From Darksidea phi (lineage: Eukaryota > Ascomycota > Dothideomycetes > Pleosporales > Lentitheciaceae), in assembly GCA_030770425.1 (NCBI GenBank), contig JASJFT010000077.1, forward strand, positions 124,001 to 188,000: a DNA stretch of 64,000 bases, given 5' to 3'. The position numbers were made by a program, and so were the translations under genes. Each line of letters starts with the position of its first letter. Within the stretch, counting starts at the first letter, position 1. The notes below the pieces were generated by a model. That model did no database searches. It was not told the DNA's origin and was given only the letters and a program-made list of their open reading frames with translations. Below are positions 23,893 through 36,065 of the stretch, piece by piece.

Positions 23893-26354
23893 TTAGCCAA
23901 CATTCTCCGCCTCCTTACTCCTCCCTTTCTCTTTCTCCCGCTGTTCTTTCTCCGCGTCAAAAAACAAGCTTTCCCTCTTCGAAGCACTAGCCTCGACATC
24001 CGGCGGCGCCGTCCGCGCACTATTCAACGGTACGCTGTAAGCCAAGCCATCTTTATCCCTCTTGAACTCCTCTGCTCGCTTGAGGTCACCGGGCGAAGGC
24101 TCCGCTAGCGTAGGAGTAGTTGCCGTGGTCAGAGCACCCGAAGACGACCTAGCCGCGCCCCAGCCCTTTTTCTTTTCGCTGGCCCAGGCGCCCCATGAGG
24201 AGAGGTAGGCGCCGGCTCGGTTGGAGGCTGCTTGGATGTTTGCTTGGGCGTGGGAGAGGTCGGGTGGTTGGGGTTTCCCTGAAACATATTAGCCTCGTTT
24301 CTACACTGTGTTTAGAATTTTGAAAAGGAAACTCACATCGGCCTCCAGCTGCACCAGCGTGTTTGTCTCCGATAGGGCTATTCGGCTCACTCTCCCTCGC
24401 TATCCTCTGCTCCTCTGCTCTTCTCCTCTGCGCCTCGCGCATGGCCTCCATTTCCGCCCAAATGTTGTTAAACGCACTGGAAACCTTCTTCTGCCCAACG
24501 GCCAACTGCTTTCCTATAAGTTCCCTACTCTTCTCTAACCGCTCGTCAAGATGCATCTCGGCTACTTGCCTAAGCGCCAGGCGAGAATCAGCACACAGAT
24601 ACCTACAGCGATGGTTCGGAAAGTGGAATCGGAGAACAGACTGCCAGACTTAGTTGAGCCTGGGCAGAGCTGTAAGGGGGAAAAGAAAAGGGCGACTTAC
24701 TGTGCTAGACGCCGTTGCACGTCTTCAATAGACAAGCCGCCGGAGCAGGGGTGCTTGGGGTCGACGATATCGAAGAGGTGGGAGTCGGTGAATTTATCCC
24801 ATATCCTGTAGTTTTCGGTTTCCATCCAGGCGCGGATGTAATCATTTGAAAATTCGCTTGCAGGGTCGCCGTCATGATCCACTATGATTGTGTCTTTGTG
24901 TTTGTTTTTCTCTTGATATTGCTTGTATTTTACCGCGCTTAGCATGGCGAGTAAATACTCCTCAAACTGCATACGAATGAACTCCTCACTACCTGCGTAC
25001 CCGTGATCTTTGGGACGACTAGGATTCGACTCGTCCCAAGTGTCGGTAACGGTTTGTGTCAAGAAATCAATCCATCTTCGATCGGGCGTGGAGAGGACTA
25101 AAGCATGGCGAAGAGAACTCGATGTGATGTTCATATTATGTTCGTCAAGGTTGATCAATATATCGCTATACCGGTCTCTTTGCTGTAACAGGAGCGAGTT
25201 TGTGGAACCGACGATATAAGACTTGGTATCTTGATCTGCAAGCAAATCGAGCTGCTGAAGTGGCGTATACGGCCCAAATAGCGAGCCTTTTCCAAAGAGC
25301 TGTAGCGGAAGACCCATGTAAGTAAGTACTGCACCAACATCAGCAGCGATCATGAGAGAAGGTTTAAGATACCCACAAGAAGATCGTTCGGATGTTTTCA
25401 AAGAAGTAGGCATGACAAGCTTCTCTTCAAACGAGTTGAATCTGGGATCAGCGGAATCTTGAAGATGGCGAATAAGGCCGGGTATCAGTGAAATTAGAGC
25501 GAATTGCATCATGCAAAGTCGCTCGCAATGCGAGCCGAAGAAGAGCATCTGTGTTTTGTGAGCGTCTCCGGGGTGCAAAGCCCTGACGTTTGTACTTACT
25601 TTGGGCTGAAGTAAGGCACATTTGAAAAGAACAAGAGTGTGCCACTTGAACTCGTGAATCAGCTCGCGGAGGGATATCCCTGTTCTCATCAGCCATGGCC
25701 CGACCCTTTACTCTCCCAACAGCGTACCCACCAAAGTAATGATCCATCTCCCCCTCGAGGTTTTTCAGCAACGTGACCAAACTCTCCTGGAACCTCTGCA
25801 TAATCTCAATGTCCGTAAAGTCCTTTTGTGCAAACCACGCCGCAGTAACAACCCCCAGCTGCGCCTTAATAGCGCCAAAATGCTGCGGGCTGTCACTTAT
25901 AACCACTACTGCCTTCTGCACCGTACTCCGCGTAACCTCGGCGGGCCGATCGATCAATTCGTTCGCGTCGAGTTGTCGTGTGCATGATATGCCGAAGAGA
26001 GACGTGGCGGGGTGGGTATCGGAGGCGGAGCCGCGCAGCGTGAAGTAAGAATAATCTTCTGTGGAACTGCATGGAAATCAGCCATTGCCCGTAGGGGAGG
26101 AAAAGTGTAGTGCATACGCATGCGCTCCATCACTCAACGCCATGAACGGCAGTAGTCCCCAATCGTTCTCAATCGCGGGATCAGTGCCCTCGTCTACGCC
26201 CAGCCATGTTTCAACCTCTGGTCCCCTACATGCAATTATCAGCAGACCGTTCCTTCTCACCCTCTCGCCAGCCTTCCTACTCTTGCCCTCCTCCCAGCAC
26301 TTACCGCGCATGATGGAAGTCTACTATGCACACAATAGGCGTAAACCCCGCCAT
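23893..26354 (-). CDS. AVL9: Avl9-family late secretory pathway protein
   Basis: Avl9 is a DENN-related protein needed for exit of secretory vesicles from the Golgi and for polarised growth. I assembled eight exons: 26354-26305, 26225-26118, 26066-25732, 25679-25600, 25548-25377, 25328-24701, 24569-24337 and 24278-23893, giving 663 residues with no stop. The N-terminus is MAGFTPIVCIVDFHHARGPE. Next come LLPFMALSDGAHASTEDYSYFTLR, SLFGISCTRQ, RPAEVTRSTVQKAVVV, MLFFGSHCERLCMMQFALISLIPGLI, YMGLPLQLFGKGSLFGPYTP and QQLDLLADQDTKSYIVGSTN, the core of the family. The last two exons are charged, with a predicted coiled coil (WAEMEAMREAQRRRAEEQR) and a disordered tail. Introns are 48-131 bp. Every junction was checked by phase and by restored motif, so the model is good, though unverified by RNA. 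Confidence 0.92.
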
Positions 26355-27143
26355 CTCTGTTCCTCTCCAAATCCCCGGGGGTCGTTCTGGGTACTATCGT
26401 CGTCTCGAATTCGCAAACGGAGCGAAGGCCATGGAGCGCACACGTCGAATCAAGGGGCGTGAGGCCAGATGCGGGAGCTTAGCTTGGCTGGTGCTGAGTC
26501 GTAAAAGTTGCGCGACGGAGATGCAAGTCTGGAACGCTTCAGCCCTGGGCGCGGCTTAGTTGATGTGCTACAGGGATTGGGCGCTCAACGGCATGTGATC
26601 CTTAGAACTCGGATGTTGATCCGGGGATTGCTAGCACCGCCTTGGGCTAATTTTACGAGTATTGTGAACGGACACTTCTGCAGTCATCTTTTGGTTTTCG
26701 GCAATGGGTGGAGAATAATGCGCAGCCTGAAAAGTGCCGTCCTCTGCCTCACCTGCTCGCAACAGGGGAGATTGGAAAGACCATCAAACAGGCACCTACT
26801 TTTGGTTGTATCATATTCTATGGCCCCAGAAAATAGAAGCAGAAATTCAATAGGGACGAAGCAGCTTTCCGGAGCAGGCCGAGGTAAGATATCCTTCCAT
26901 TCCGCGTTAATCGCCTTGGCATTACAGCCGTCCTTGGGCACCCCCACGACGCCGTGATCCCGCCGTGTATACCGCCCGAACGAGATCCGATCCAACACAA
27001 AATCGCCCTTCGCTACCTTCTATCCACGTCCAGAGATATGGAAGGGAGAATGACAGAAAGAAACGCGTATAGCCTACGCCGAGGAGATTGATACTGAATG
27101 AACCCCATGCACAGCTTCTAAACCCGGTTGCATACGTATCTGA
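26355..27143. other. Intergenic region between AVL9 and HOG1
   Basis: About 790 bp holding the AVL9 promoter and the 3' flank of HOG1, both genes lying on the minus strand. No further gene or notable repeat is seen. Confidence 0.5.
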
Positions 27144-28606
<1,463 letters not shown>

Positions 28607-31430
28607 GGTGGGATGCGAGCGTCTCGAGACTGCGACGGGCGGAGGGTGGAGCGGGTGTGCAGGATGCGAAGGCGGTGTTGTTGTGGGGAGTGTCGCGGCG
28701 CTGGCTCGCGGTCGAAGCGGCGGGCTCGGCAGGGTAGGCGGCGGGATTGGATCGGGGGCGAGGGCCGCGGACGAGGTATTCACCCAGAGGCAACACCAGG
28801 ACTGGAAGCAAAATTTCAGATGCTGCGGGCAAGGAAGATTTCTTTGACGGCGGCAGTGGACGCGCTCGGCAAGGGTCAACAGAAGGGCCGAGGAGGGTGG
28901 CTCGAGGAGGGTGTGGCGGGATGCGATGATCACTGCCGGGACAGGTCAGGAAGAGGCGGTATTTATATGAGTGCAACAGGTGGGAAAGGCAGAGAGGGGT
29001 TGAGGGGCACAGCGCTGGACGACTGGCGATGCATCGCAGCGGGCCCTCTCGCAACTGAGCACGAAACCTGATGGGGGCATTGGGGGGGGGGGCATTGGCG
29101 GGCTACGTCATTATGGGAAAAGAGACAATTCCCATGGCGCCCGTGCACCAGCGGTGTGGCTGTTTGCCGGAGCAGGACTTTGGATACTACTTGGAGCCCC
29201 GGACGGAACACGCTATTGGGCGGCCTTTCTCTCGAGCGCGCTTCTTGCGAAGGTACGTGTAGAGCAGTGCTTGGACCTGTCCCTCGTCTGGCGTGGCCGA
29301 GGCTCGTGCGTGCGCCTGCACGTATATGGCGGAGGCGTTCCGAAGCGTCCTCACGGACTGCAGTGCGCGCGTGTGGACGTGTTCAAACGTCTGGAAGCAC
29401 GCCCAAGTCACTAGGAGCACCCTCGGTCGCCCGGGGGGGGAGGGGGCAGGACTGGGAGGGCGGAGGAAGCTACTCGGACCTGCATGCGGCCTGCGTTCCA
29501 TGGCGACTTGAGACACCAGACGCCAGACGCCAGACATCAGACACCTACCTGGCCCTCCTCGCGCTGCCCATGGGCGTCTGAAACACGCCTCGGCCACGAC
29601 TGGCTGCAAACAACACGTGCGGGCGGGCTGCAGAATGTGGGGGCCCAACAATGCCCTTTTTCCCTGGCGGCCCCTTCCGGTCCACGCTGTGCGACTCGGG
29701 GAACAGCCACGAGGGAGGGCTCGGCTTCCAGCATCCATCCGCGCTCCAAACCCTGCTCCTGCTCCTGCTCCTGCACGACACATCCCATCCCATCCCATCG
29801 CCCCGGCGTCGAGCTGCCGCCAGCGTGACAGACGCAGACAGACGACAGCTGCCGGTTCCTGGCGGGCGTGTGTCGGGCCAAGGGAGATATGACACTTCTT
29901 GAAGGGCAGGCTGGCACACGGGGGGCAGACGGCCGCCCGGCTTCGGCGACGCAGCAGCGCAGCGGGCCTCCGGTAGGTGGAGATTCTCGCGCTGCATTGC
30001 GCGTCTGGCCGGCGGCATATACAGGTAGATTGTGAGGTGTAGCAGAGCCGGTCTGGCGCCGACGCATAGAGGCCTGTATTTCCGGCCTGGGCTGGGGGAG
30101 TGGGAGTGGGAGTGGGCCCGACCAAACCCCGCCGCGTGGGGACGGGGGGCGTGCCGTGCAATCTTAGATGCCATGTAGCGTCGCCGACGAACGTGCGCTC
30201 CTTAATATAGCAGAGGGAGCGGCTAGCCGGCGCAGGCCGCCCCCTGGAGCATCATCTCGAGCAGAGGCACTGCTGCGCGCGCGGTGGCCGTGATGGCTCT
30301 GCTCTGCGCTGCGCTGCGCTGCGCTGCTCAGCCGTCCTGACTGCCCACCGCAGCAGCCCCGTCTGGCGCGCGTGCTCAGCGACAGGCGGTGCGTACGGAG
30401 GGAGCGCGCACCAGCGACGTGGAGCGACATGTCCAGATCTGCTGCGCATGACGATGCGCGAGGGTTGTGCGCAGCAGTGCAGTGCATCTCCCCCAAAGTC
30501 ATCTCTGTGAGGCCAGACGGCCTGCCAATTACGGCTCTGTTTGTGCCCCCAAGCTGTCCAGCGACATGCCCGCCCCCGCCTCGCCGTGTCCCGGACGCAT
30601 CCAGCAGCGCCTCTCCCTCGTCGGCGACGCACTGCGTCTAGTTTGCCCAGGTGCTGCCGTGTTTGCGCATATCTATGGGTGGCAAGCATCGCCGCCAACC
30701 GCACTCACCGTTGAGCAGTCCACCGGCGGCTTAGCTGCACCTGCCCGCCCCCCAGACCCAGATAATCGCCAGGGCTCGTCCAGCGCGCCATCACACCTGC
30801 ACTCGCTGCTCCCAAGTGCTGCATCGCCCTCCGTCGCCGTCGCCCCCTCTCCCCCTCCCCCTCCCCCCTCCCCCCCCGCTGCATGTCAACAGTGAAAGCT
30901 TCGCGGCGCCATCCTGTCGTAAACGGTCTGCCGTCGGCCGTCGGCCGTCTGCCGTTGCGCGCTTTGGCTCTGATCTCCCGCAGCCGTCCACAGCAAGGCA
31001 CACTCCCACGCACTGACCCCCCGGCTGCTTGGGCCATCTTCACCCCCGACCTTAGACTACAGCCGCGACCTCGACACTCGACTCAAGCGACCCATCACCC
31101 CTCTGTGGCGGCACCCGCAGCCTCCATCGCCAACGTCGACGACCACCGGTGGCTACCGCCGTCCCGTCGCCTTCGCAGCACGCTGCTCCCGCGCCGCTTT
31201 CGCCCACGCCTGCGTCGGATCGAGCCGACGGAAGCGTCACCGTCTCCCGCAAACCCTCGCCGACGCTGCGCCGTCACGCGGCAGCCCGAACTGAAACGCT
31301 GTCTCGCCGGCTGCTCCATCTCTTGGAGCTCCTCTCTCCTGCGACGCGCTGAGCCTAGCGCTCCGCCTTTGTCCCTGCCCTTCCTCGCCCATCCTCGCGC
31401 GGCCGCGAGCTGCACCCACCGCCAGCCACC
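28607..31430. promoter_or_regulatory. Long GC-rich divergent promoter between HOG1 and the G-alpha gene
   Basis: A 2.8-kb spacer between two divergent start codons. It is GC-rich, with G runs (29083-29092, 29431-29440), a GCTGC-type run near 30298-30328 and long C/CT tracts (about 30843-30885) near the G-alpha side. Several long frames on both strands (for example 29187-30161 minus) are by-products of the composition: they overlap in several frames and have no domain. Long 5' leaders and promoters of both signalling genes probably fill most of it. Confidence 0.55.
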
Positions 31431-32756
31431 ATGGGTATCTGCATGAGCAGCAGCAACGACGATGTCGAGCAGAAGAAGCGCAGCCAGGCCATTGACCGCA
31501 AGCTCGAGGAGGACTCGCGCCGGTTACGGCGAGAATGCAAGATCCTCCTGCTGGGTAAGCAGCTGAGCTCTGCCGCTTTGCCCACGCACGCTAACCACAC
31601 CCTCCAGGCTCCGGAGAGAGCGGCAAGTCGACCATCGTCAAGCAGATGAAGATTATCCACCAGAACGGCTACACGCAGGAGGAGCTCGCCATGTACCGTC
31701 TGACCATATACAAGAACGTCATCGACTGCGCAAAGGCCCTGATCGGCGCGATGCACCAGTTCGATGTCGAACCCGAAGAGCCCGGCAATGCCGACTACTG
31801 CCAGTATCTGCTCGAGTACACCGTCGACCCGGACCCGGAAAAGCCTCTCGACCTGCGGGTAGGGCAAGCCATCACATCCGTGTGGCACGATGCGTGCGTG
31901 CCCAAGGTGCTCGAACACTCGAGCGAATTCTATTTGATGGACTCGGCACCATAGTATGTGACAGGCACCCGGCCATGGCCCATCTTGCTGACCAATGCAG
32001 CTTCTTCGACGAGGTCATGCGAATATCAGACCCCAATTACATTCCGATCGAGTCCGACGTCCTGCGCGCGCGTACCAAAACGACCGGTATATACGAGACA
32101 CGGTTCACCATGGGGCAATTAAGTATACAGTACGTGGCCTCGCTCTGGATGGATTCGTGGCTGTCTGGCTAACGTGAAACTGCAGCATGTTCGACGTGGG
32201 CGGCCAACGGAGCGAACGCAAGAAATGGATACACTGTTTCGAAAACGTCACCTCCATCATCTTTTGCGTAGCACTGAGCGAGTACGACCAGGTTCTGCTA
32301 GAAGAGAGCTCTCAGGTACGCAATCTAGCCCGGGGCTACCGAGTCCGCTGCTAACAAAGCCAACTAGAACCGGATGATGGAGAGCTTAGTGCTGTTCGAC
32401 TCGGTAGTAAACAGCCGGTGGTTCATGAGGACGAGTATCATCCTGTTCCTGAACAAGGTGGATCTGTTCAAGGCGAAGCTAGCGCGTTCACCTCTCGGCA
32501 ACTACTTTCCCGACTATTCCGGCGGCAACGACGTCAACCGCGCCGCCAAATACCTGCTGTGGAGATTTAACCAAGTGAACCGAGCGCATCTCAATCTCTA
32601 CCCACAGTACGTCCATACCCACTCCCGGCGCAAACATGCTTCGCTAACTGGCGCAGTCTAACACAAGCGACCGACACGTCCAACATCCGACTTGTCTTTG
32701 CCGCCGTGAAAGAGACGATACTGCAGAATGCGCTGAAAGATTCAGGCATCCTGTGA
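31431..32756 (+). CDS. gna-3: Heterotrimeric G protein alpha subunit, group III
   Basis: Membrane-bound GTPase that relays receptor signals, in fungi of this group mainly to adenylyl cyclase in response to nutrients. Six exons (31431-31554, 31608-31953, 32001-32129, 32186-32315, 32368-32606, 32657-32756) give 355 residues. G2 and C4 in MGICMSSS are the expected myristoylation and palmitoylation sites. The P-loop is GSGESGKST at 42-50. Switch I contains [11 protein letters not shown] with the conserved Arg at 179, switch II is DVGGQR with catalytic Q207, and NKVD is at 272-275. The C-terminus is DSGIL. It lacks the Cys at -4 found in group I, which together with the N-terminal [16 protein letters not shown] pattern places it with GNA-3/GanB. 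All introns are 46-56 bp. The gene is divergent from HOG1. Confidence 0.96.
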
Positions 32757-35705
32757 TGACCCCCCATTACTGCTCCTCCACCGATTAGGCTACACATCAA
32801 CCGCTGTGCATATTCGCCTCCGATCCGCTACCACATACACGTAATACACCACGCTTCACGACCACTCGACTTCGGGTCGTGCTACATTTGATGCACTTTT
32901 GGGTCACGAATAAGGATTGGGATATATCATTGGCTCTTGTCATCTTGCAGAGCGCAGCATTGGAGTTTTTCGGCGTTTTATGTTCCACGGAGGCTTCCCG
33001 TTCAAAGCTTTGATTGCGCTCTTACTACCCCTCGGCGTCGGTTTTCTTCTCTCGAGCCCATACCAGATTTCCTTGTCTCCACATGTCATAACCCATTCCC
33101 CCCTTTTTGTTCCGGTCTGAAGAAAAAGTTATGGTTCTCCCGGGAAAGCCTCACTCTGGGCACCCGCGATGGCTTTTTGTGTATTCTGTCGCAGATGAAG
33201 TGCGAGTTGCTTTCTGGCCGTGAGCGGGGATTGTACGCTATAGTCTTTCCTTGACGATGATTTCTCCATTCTTCTCTAGCCTTGGTGGAAGCAGGCCGGT
33301 CTTCAGCACCCGAGTTTCGGCGTCACGACTACGCACGCAGAACGATACGTAGAGCACCAGCCACAGCCCCTCTCGCTGAAACGCGCGCCAGCGTCGAACA
33401 CAACCAGTATTCAATGCAACTGGCACGAGGTCGTGCAAACTACCTGGCATCTGTCTGTTCTGTCGGAAACGGGCTCTGCATGAATGCGGGCATGCAGTGC
33501 CTTTGTGTAATGTTCTGGATCTAGAGAAGACGTCTTCTGGATCCCAATGTGAGCTGGCATTGACGGCAGCTATGCGCGTATGAGATAGAGATGATAGGGA
33601 GAATAGTGTTGCATTTTAAACGCTTTGTTCCACCATGCTCGAATGTTGAGAACCCGTCTATATCACGACGTGCTTACAAGGCACACATGGAGTAGGCTAC
33701 GACAAGACGTAGATGGGCCGACAGCTAACCTCACGAAACTCTGGGGCTGCCGTCAAGCTCAAGAGACGAAACGTTGATTTCGCAATCGACTACGAAAGGG
33801 GCTAGCGGATGTGGACAGGGATGAGGCTGAGCCATATTGGAATCCGTCCGGAAAGTCGGCGAGTTTCTCACCTCAAAGGACAACGTTGCAAGTTTTGCGC
33901 ACTCGAGTCGTTTGCGCAAATGAGCACACCGCTAGACTAAAGTAGGAAGAGGGGTCTAGTATTGGCGAGACATGTTGACAAATAATTCGATTTGAGTGCG
34001 GTTCCAACCCACCTTTCTTCATCAATACATGAATATCTATCGGTTTCCACTATTTGCAGCTCCTCTGCCGCATCGGCCATCTCACTAAGCGCTATGATAT
34101 ACTTTATTGAACACCTCATCACGTATGTACATGTTCGTCGCGACACAGCCAAGTCCAAGTCCCAAACCGCAATCCAGATAGATCGCCGTTTAGCGCAAGA
34201 CGGGGCTTGAGAAGGGCGGACGTCATGCGCTTTCCCGAGTATTCGGCTCAGGCTTTCCCGGGATTTCCAGAAGGGAAACGATGCGGAGAATAGGGGAGCT
34301 TTGCTGCACGTTGGGGGGGAGGTAACACAGCGTGTGAGCTGTGGCGTTTTCCCTTTTTAATCTTTCTCTCTCTCTCGATGCGAGGGGAGTAAGCTCAGCC
34401 ATGTGCGTCGGGGACCGAAGGGAGGGAGGTGCAGCGGACTTGGCGCGTGGAACGAGAAACGGCGTGCTAAGCGGGGGACTTGGTTGGAGAACGGCGAGTA
34501 GGAACGGCGAGGTTGAGCGAATTTGGAATTTTGAGGGGCTGCCGTGCTGCTGCCGTGCAGCAATCGGCGTTGTTGGTACAGTGGACGCCGGTTTATGTTG
34601 GACGCGGGCGCAGAGGGCGGAGGGGTAGGTTGGGACTGCGTCGGGGCTGTGGACTTGAACTGGGCTGGGCTGAACTGGGCTGGGCTGAACTGAGCTGGGC
34701 TGAACTGGACTGGACTGGACTGGACTTAGGGTTGGCGTGAGAGAGCTATGTGCAATTGGTTTTTGCCTGATGGGGGGGTTTGAGATAGGGCGGTTTCGGT
34801 GGTGTTGGTTCGCGGACCGAGAATAAGATAGAGAGAGAGAGAGTGTGTGTGTCTCAGACGTTGCCGGTGTACGACTGTTGGAGAGAGCGTAGGAATTTGA
34901 ATATAGGAACAAACATCGCCGTTTATCTTCTTGAAAACCTACATGCTGACTACGCGTACGGCTGAGATGGGCACATTTGAGTTATATTCTACCTGATCGC
35001 GACACCATCACGCATTGTAGTTACACCCCCAGTATCTTTCCTTCTACCTTTTTGCAACCAAGCGCCTAACTTCCTTGTAACCCCCCGAACACATCCTCTG
35101 ACTCGCATCTTTTAGGCCACGTGTGAACGGGTAGATAAAGCTTTCATGCACGCGGAAAGGGCTGAAACATGCAAGTGATGTTTCGAGGGGGGTGCTGGGG
35201 CCCGGTCTCAAAGGACAGGCACGGTGCCCGCTGCCCGCTGGTTTAGTAGTGCTGGGCACAGATGGGGGCTCGAGCGGGGTGGGGGGAGGGCCGAGACTTG
35301 GATACGAGCTATCAATCAGTATCGCAGAAACTTTATTTATGATTCCACCAATGTAGCAAGGCATGATGATTGTTGATCAAAAACTTTTGGCATTCTGTTG
35401 TGCTGGATTACGAATAAGCCTACCAGCGCCAATTCCAACCAATCCACACCCAGAGCATGGTTTTGTAGTTATATATATTGACCGAAGAGAAGAAGGAAAG
35501 ACAATGGGAAAGTGTCGTGAATCGTAGACGCCGGGTCAATGGCGCTCGTCGTTCGTTCACCGGCTCAGTATCGTATATGTTCATCCTCGCACCGTCTCTC
35601 GCATGTCATGTCTCAATTTGGTCGTTCTCGTCACCCCGTGCGCACGATCCAGCCACATGACAGACCACCACCTCGGCCTTCGCCTTTCATGTCGCAAAGG
35701 GCGAT
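32757..35705. other. Gene-poor region downstream of the G-alpha gene
   Basis: About 2.9 kb without a supported gene. It begins with the 3' flank of the G-alpha gene. A low-complexity segment at about 34330-34870 includes CT-rich and GA-rich runs, a 15-bp tandem repeat and an AGAG/TGTG tract at 34829-34851. A 229-residue minus-strand frame across it (34223-34912) is mostly Ser/Pro/Gln and probably not a gene. Confidence 0.5.
34656..34725. repeat. 15-bp tandem repeat built on 5-bp sub-units
   Basis: Units of TGAACTGGGCTGGGC start at 34656, 34671, 34686 and 34701; the third and fourth are variant, and TGGAC copies follow. Each 15-bp unit is itself three related pentamers (TGAAC, TGGGC, TGGGC). 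Read on the minus strand it gives a Val-Gln-Pro-Ser-Pro repeat. Confidence 0.8.
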
Positions 35706-36065
35706 TTAGTGCCTGTTGGAAAGGAATCCAGACTTGTCGCCAGTCATCTCTTTAGCAGGCGGCGGGGGAGCCGTATACTTTGTGTTAAGCGCCAGAAAAG
35801 CTGGAACCGCGCGGTCAAGGACAGGTGAAGCGGAAGGCTCGCTGGCTGGGGGCGAAGATGCCGAGCTGGCAATGCTATCGACGCTGGAGACTGAGGTGTG
35901 ACGTGGATGGCTTGGGACGGCGACTGGCCGGTTGGAAAGAAACCCGTGAGTAGCGAACTCGGACTCGGGGGATGCGGAGAGGTTGACGCCATCAGGTGTC
36001 TTCTTGACGGGAGTGTTGAGAGAGAGGAAGGTGCGTGGGAACGGGATGTGGTAAGTGGAAGACAT
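35706..36065 (-). CDS. Small Ser/Pro-rich protein of unknown function
   Basis: A single-exon frame of 119 residues with an ATG at 36065. It starts MSSTYHIPFPRTFLSLN. A middle part rich in Ser follows (SVSSVDSIASSASSPPASEPSAS), and it ends with FLALNTKYTAPPPPAKEM and GFLSNRH. The FLSLN/FLALN echoes near both ends, and the phrase GFLSNR twice, suggest an internal duplication. Short fungal proteins of this look exist, often tied to stress or conidiation, but I cannot name the family. No signal peptide or membrane segment is visible. A 15-bp tandem repeat lies 24 bp upstream of the ATG, in its likely leader or promoter. The frame is well ordered for its length, but small size leaves real doubt. 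Confidence 0.5.
   Translation of the reverse strand: MSSTYHIPFPRTFLSLNTPVKKTPDGVNLSASPESEFATHGFLSNRPVAVPSHPRHTSVSSVDSIASSASSPPASEPSASPVLDRAVPAFLALNTKYTAPPPPAKEMTGDKSGFLSNRH

Noticed and set aside
29187..30174. Long minus-strand frames (324 and 209 codons) in the HOG1/G-alpha spacer
   Set aside because: Three overlapping frames in the same interval are open because of high GC. They are Pro/Arg/Ala/Cys-rich with no domain, and one reading starts within the expected promoter.
34223..34912. 229-codon minus-strand Ser/Pro/Gln frame
   Set aside because: It is mostly low-complexity sequence across GA/CT runs and a 15-bp repeat. No domain, and the frame depends on the repeat having a period divisible by three.
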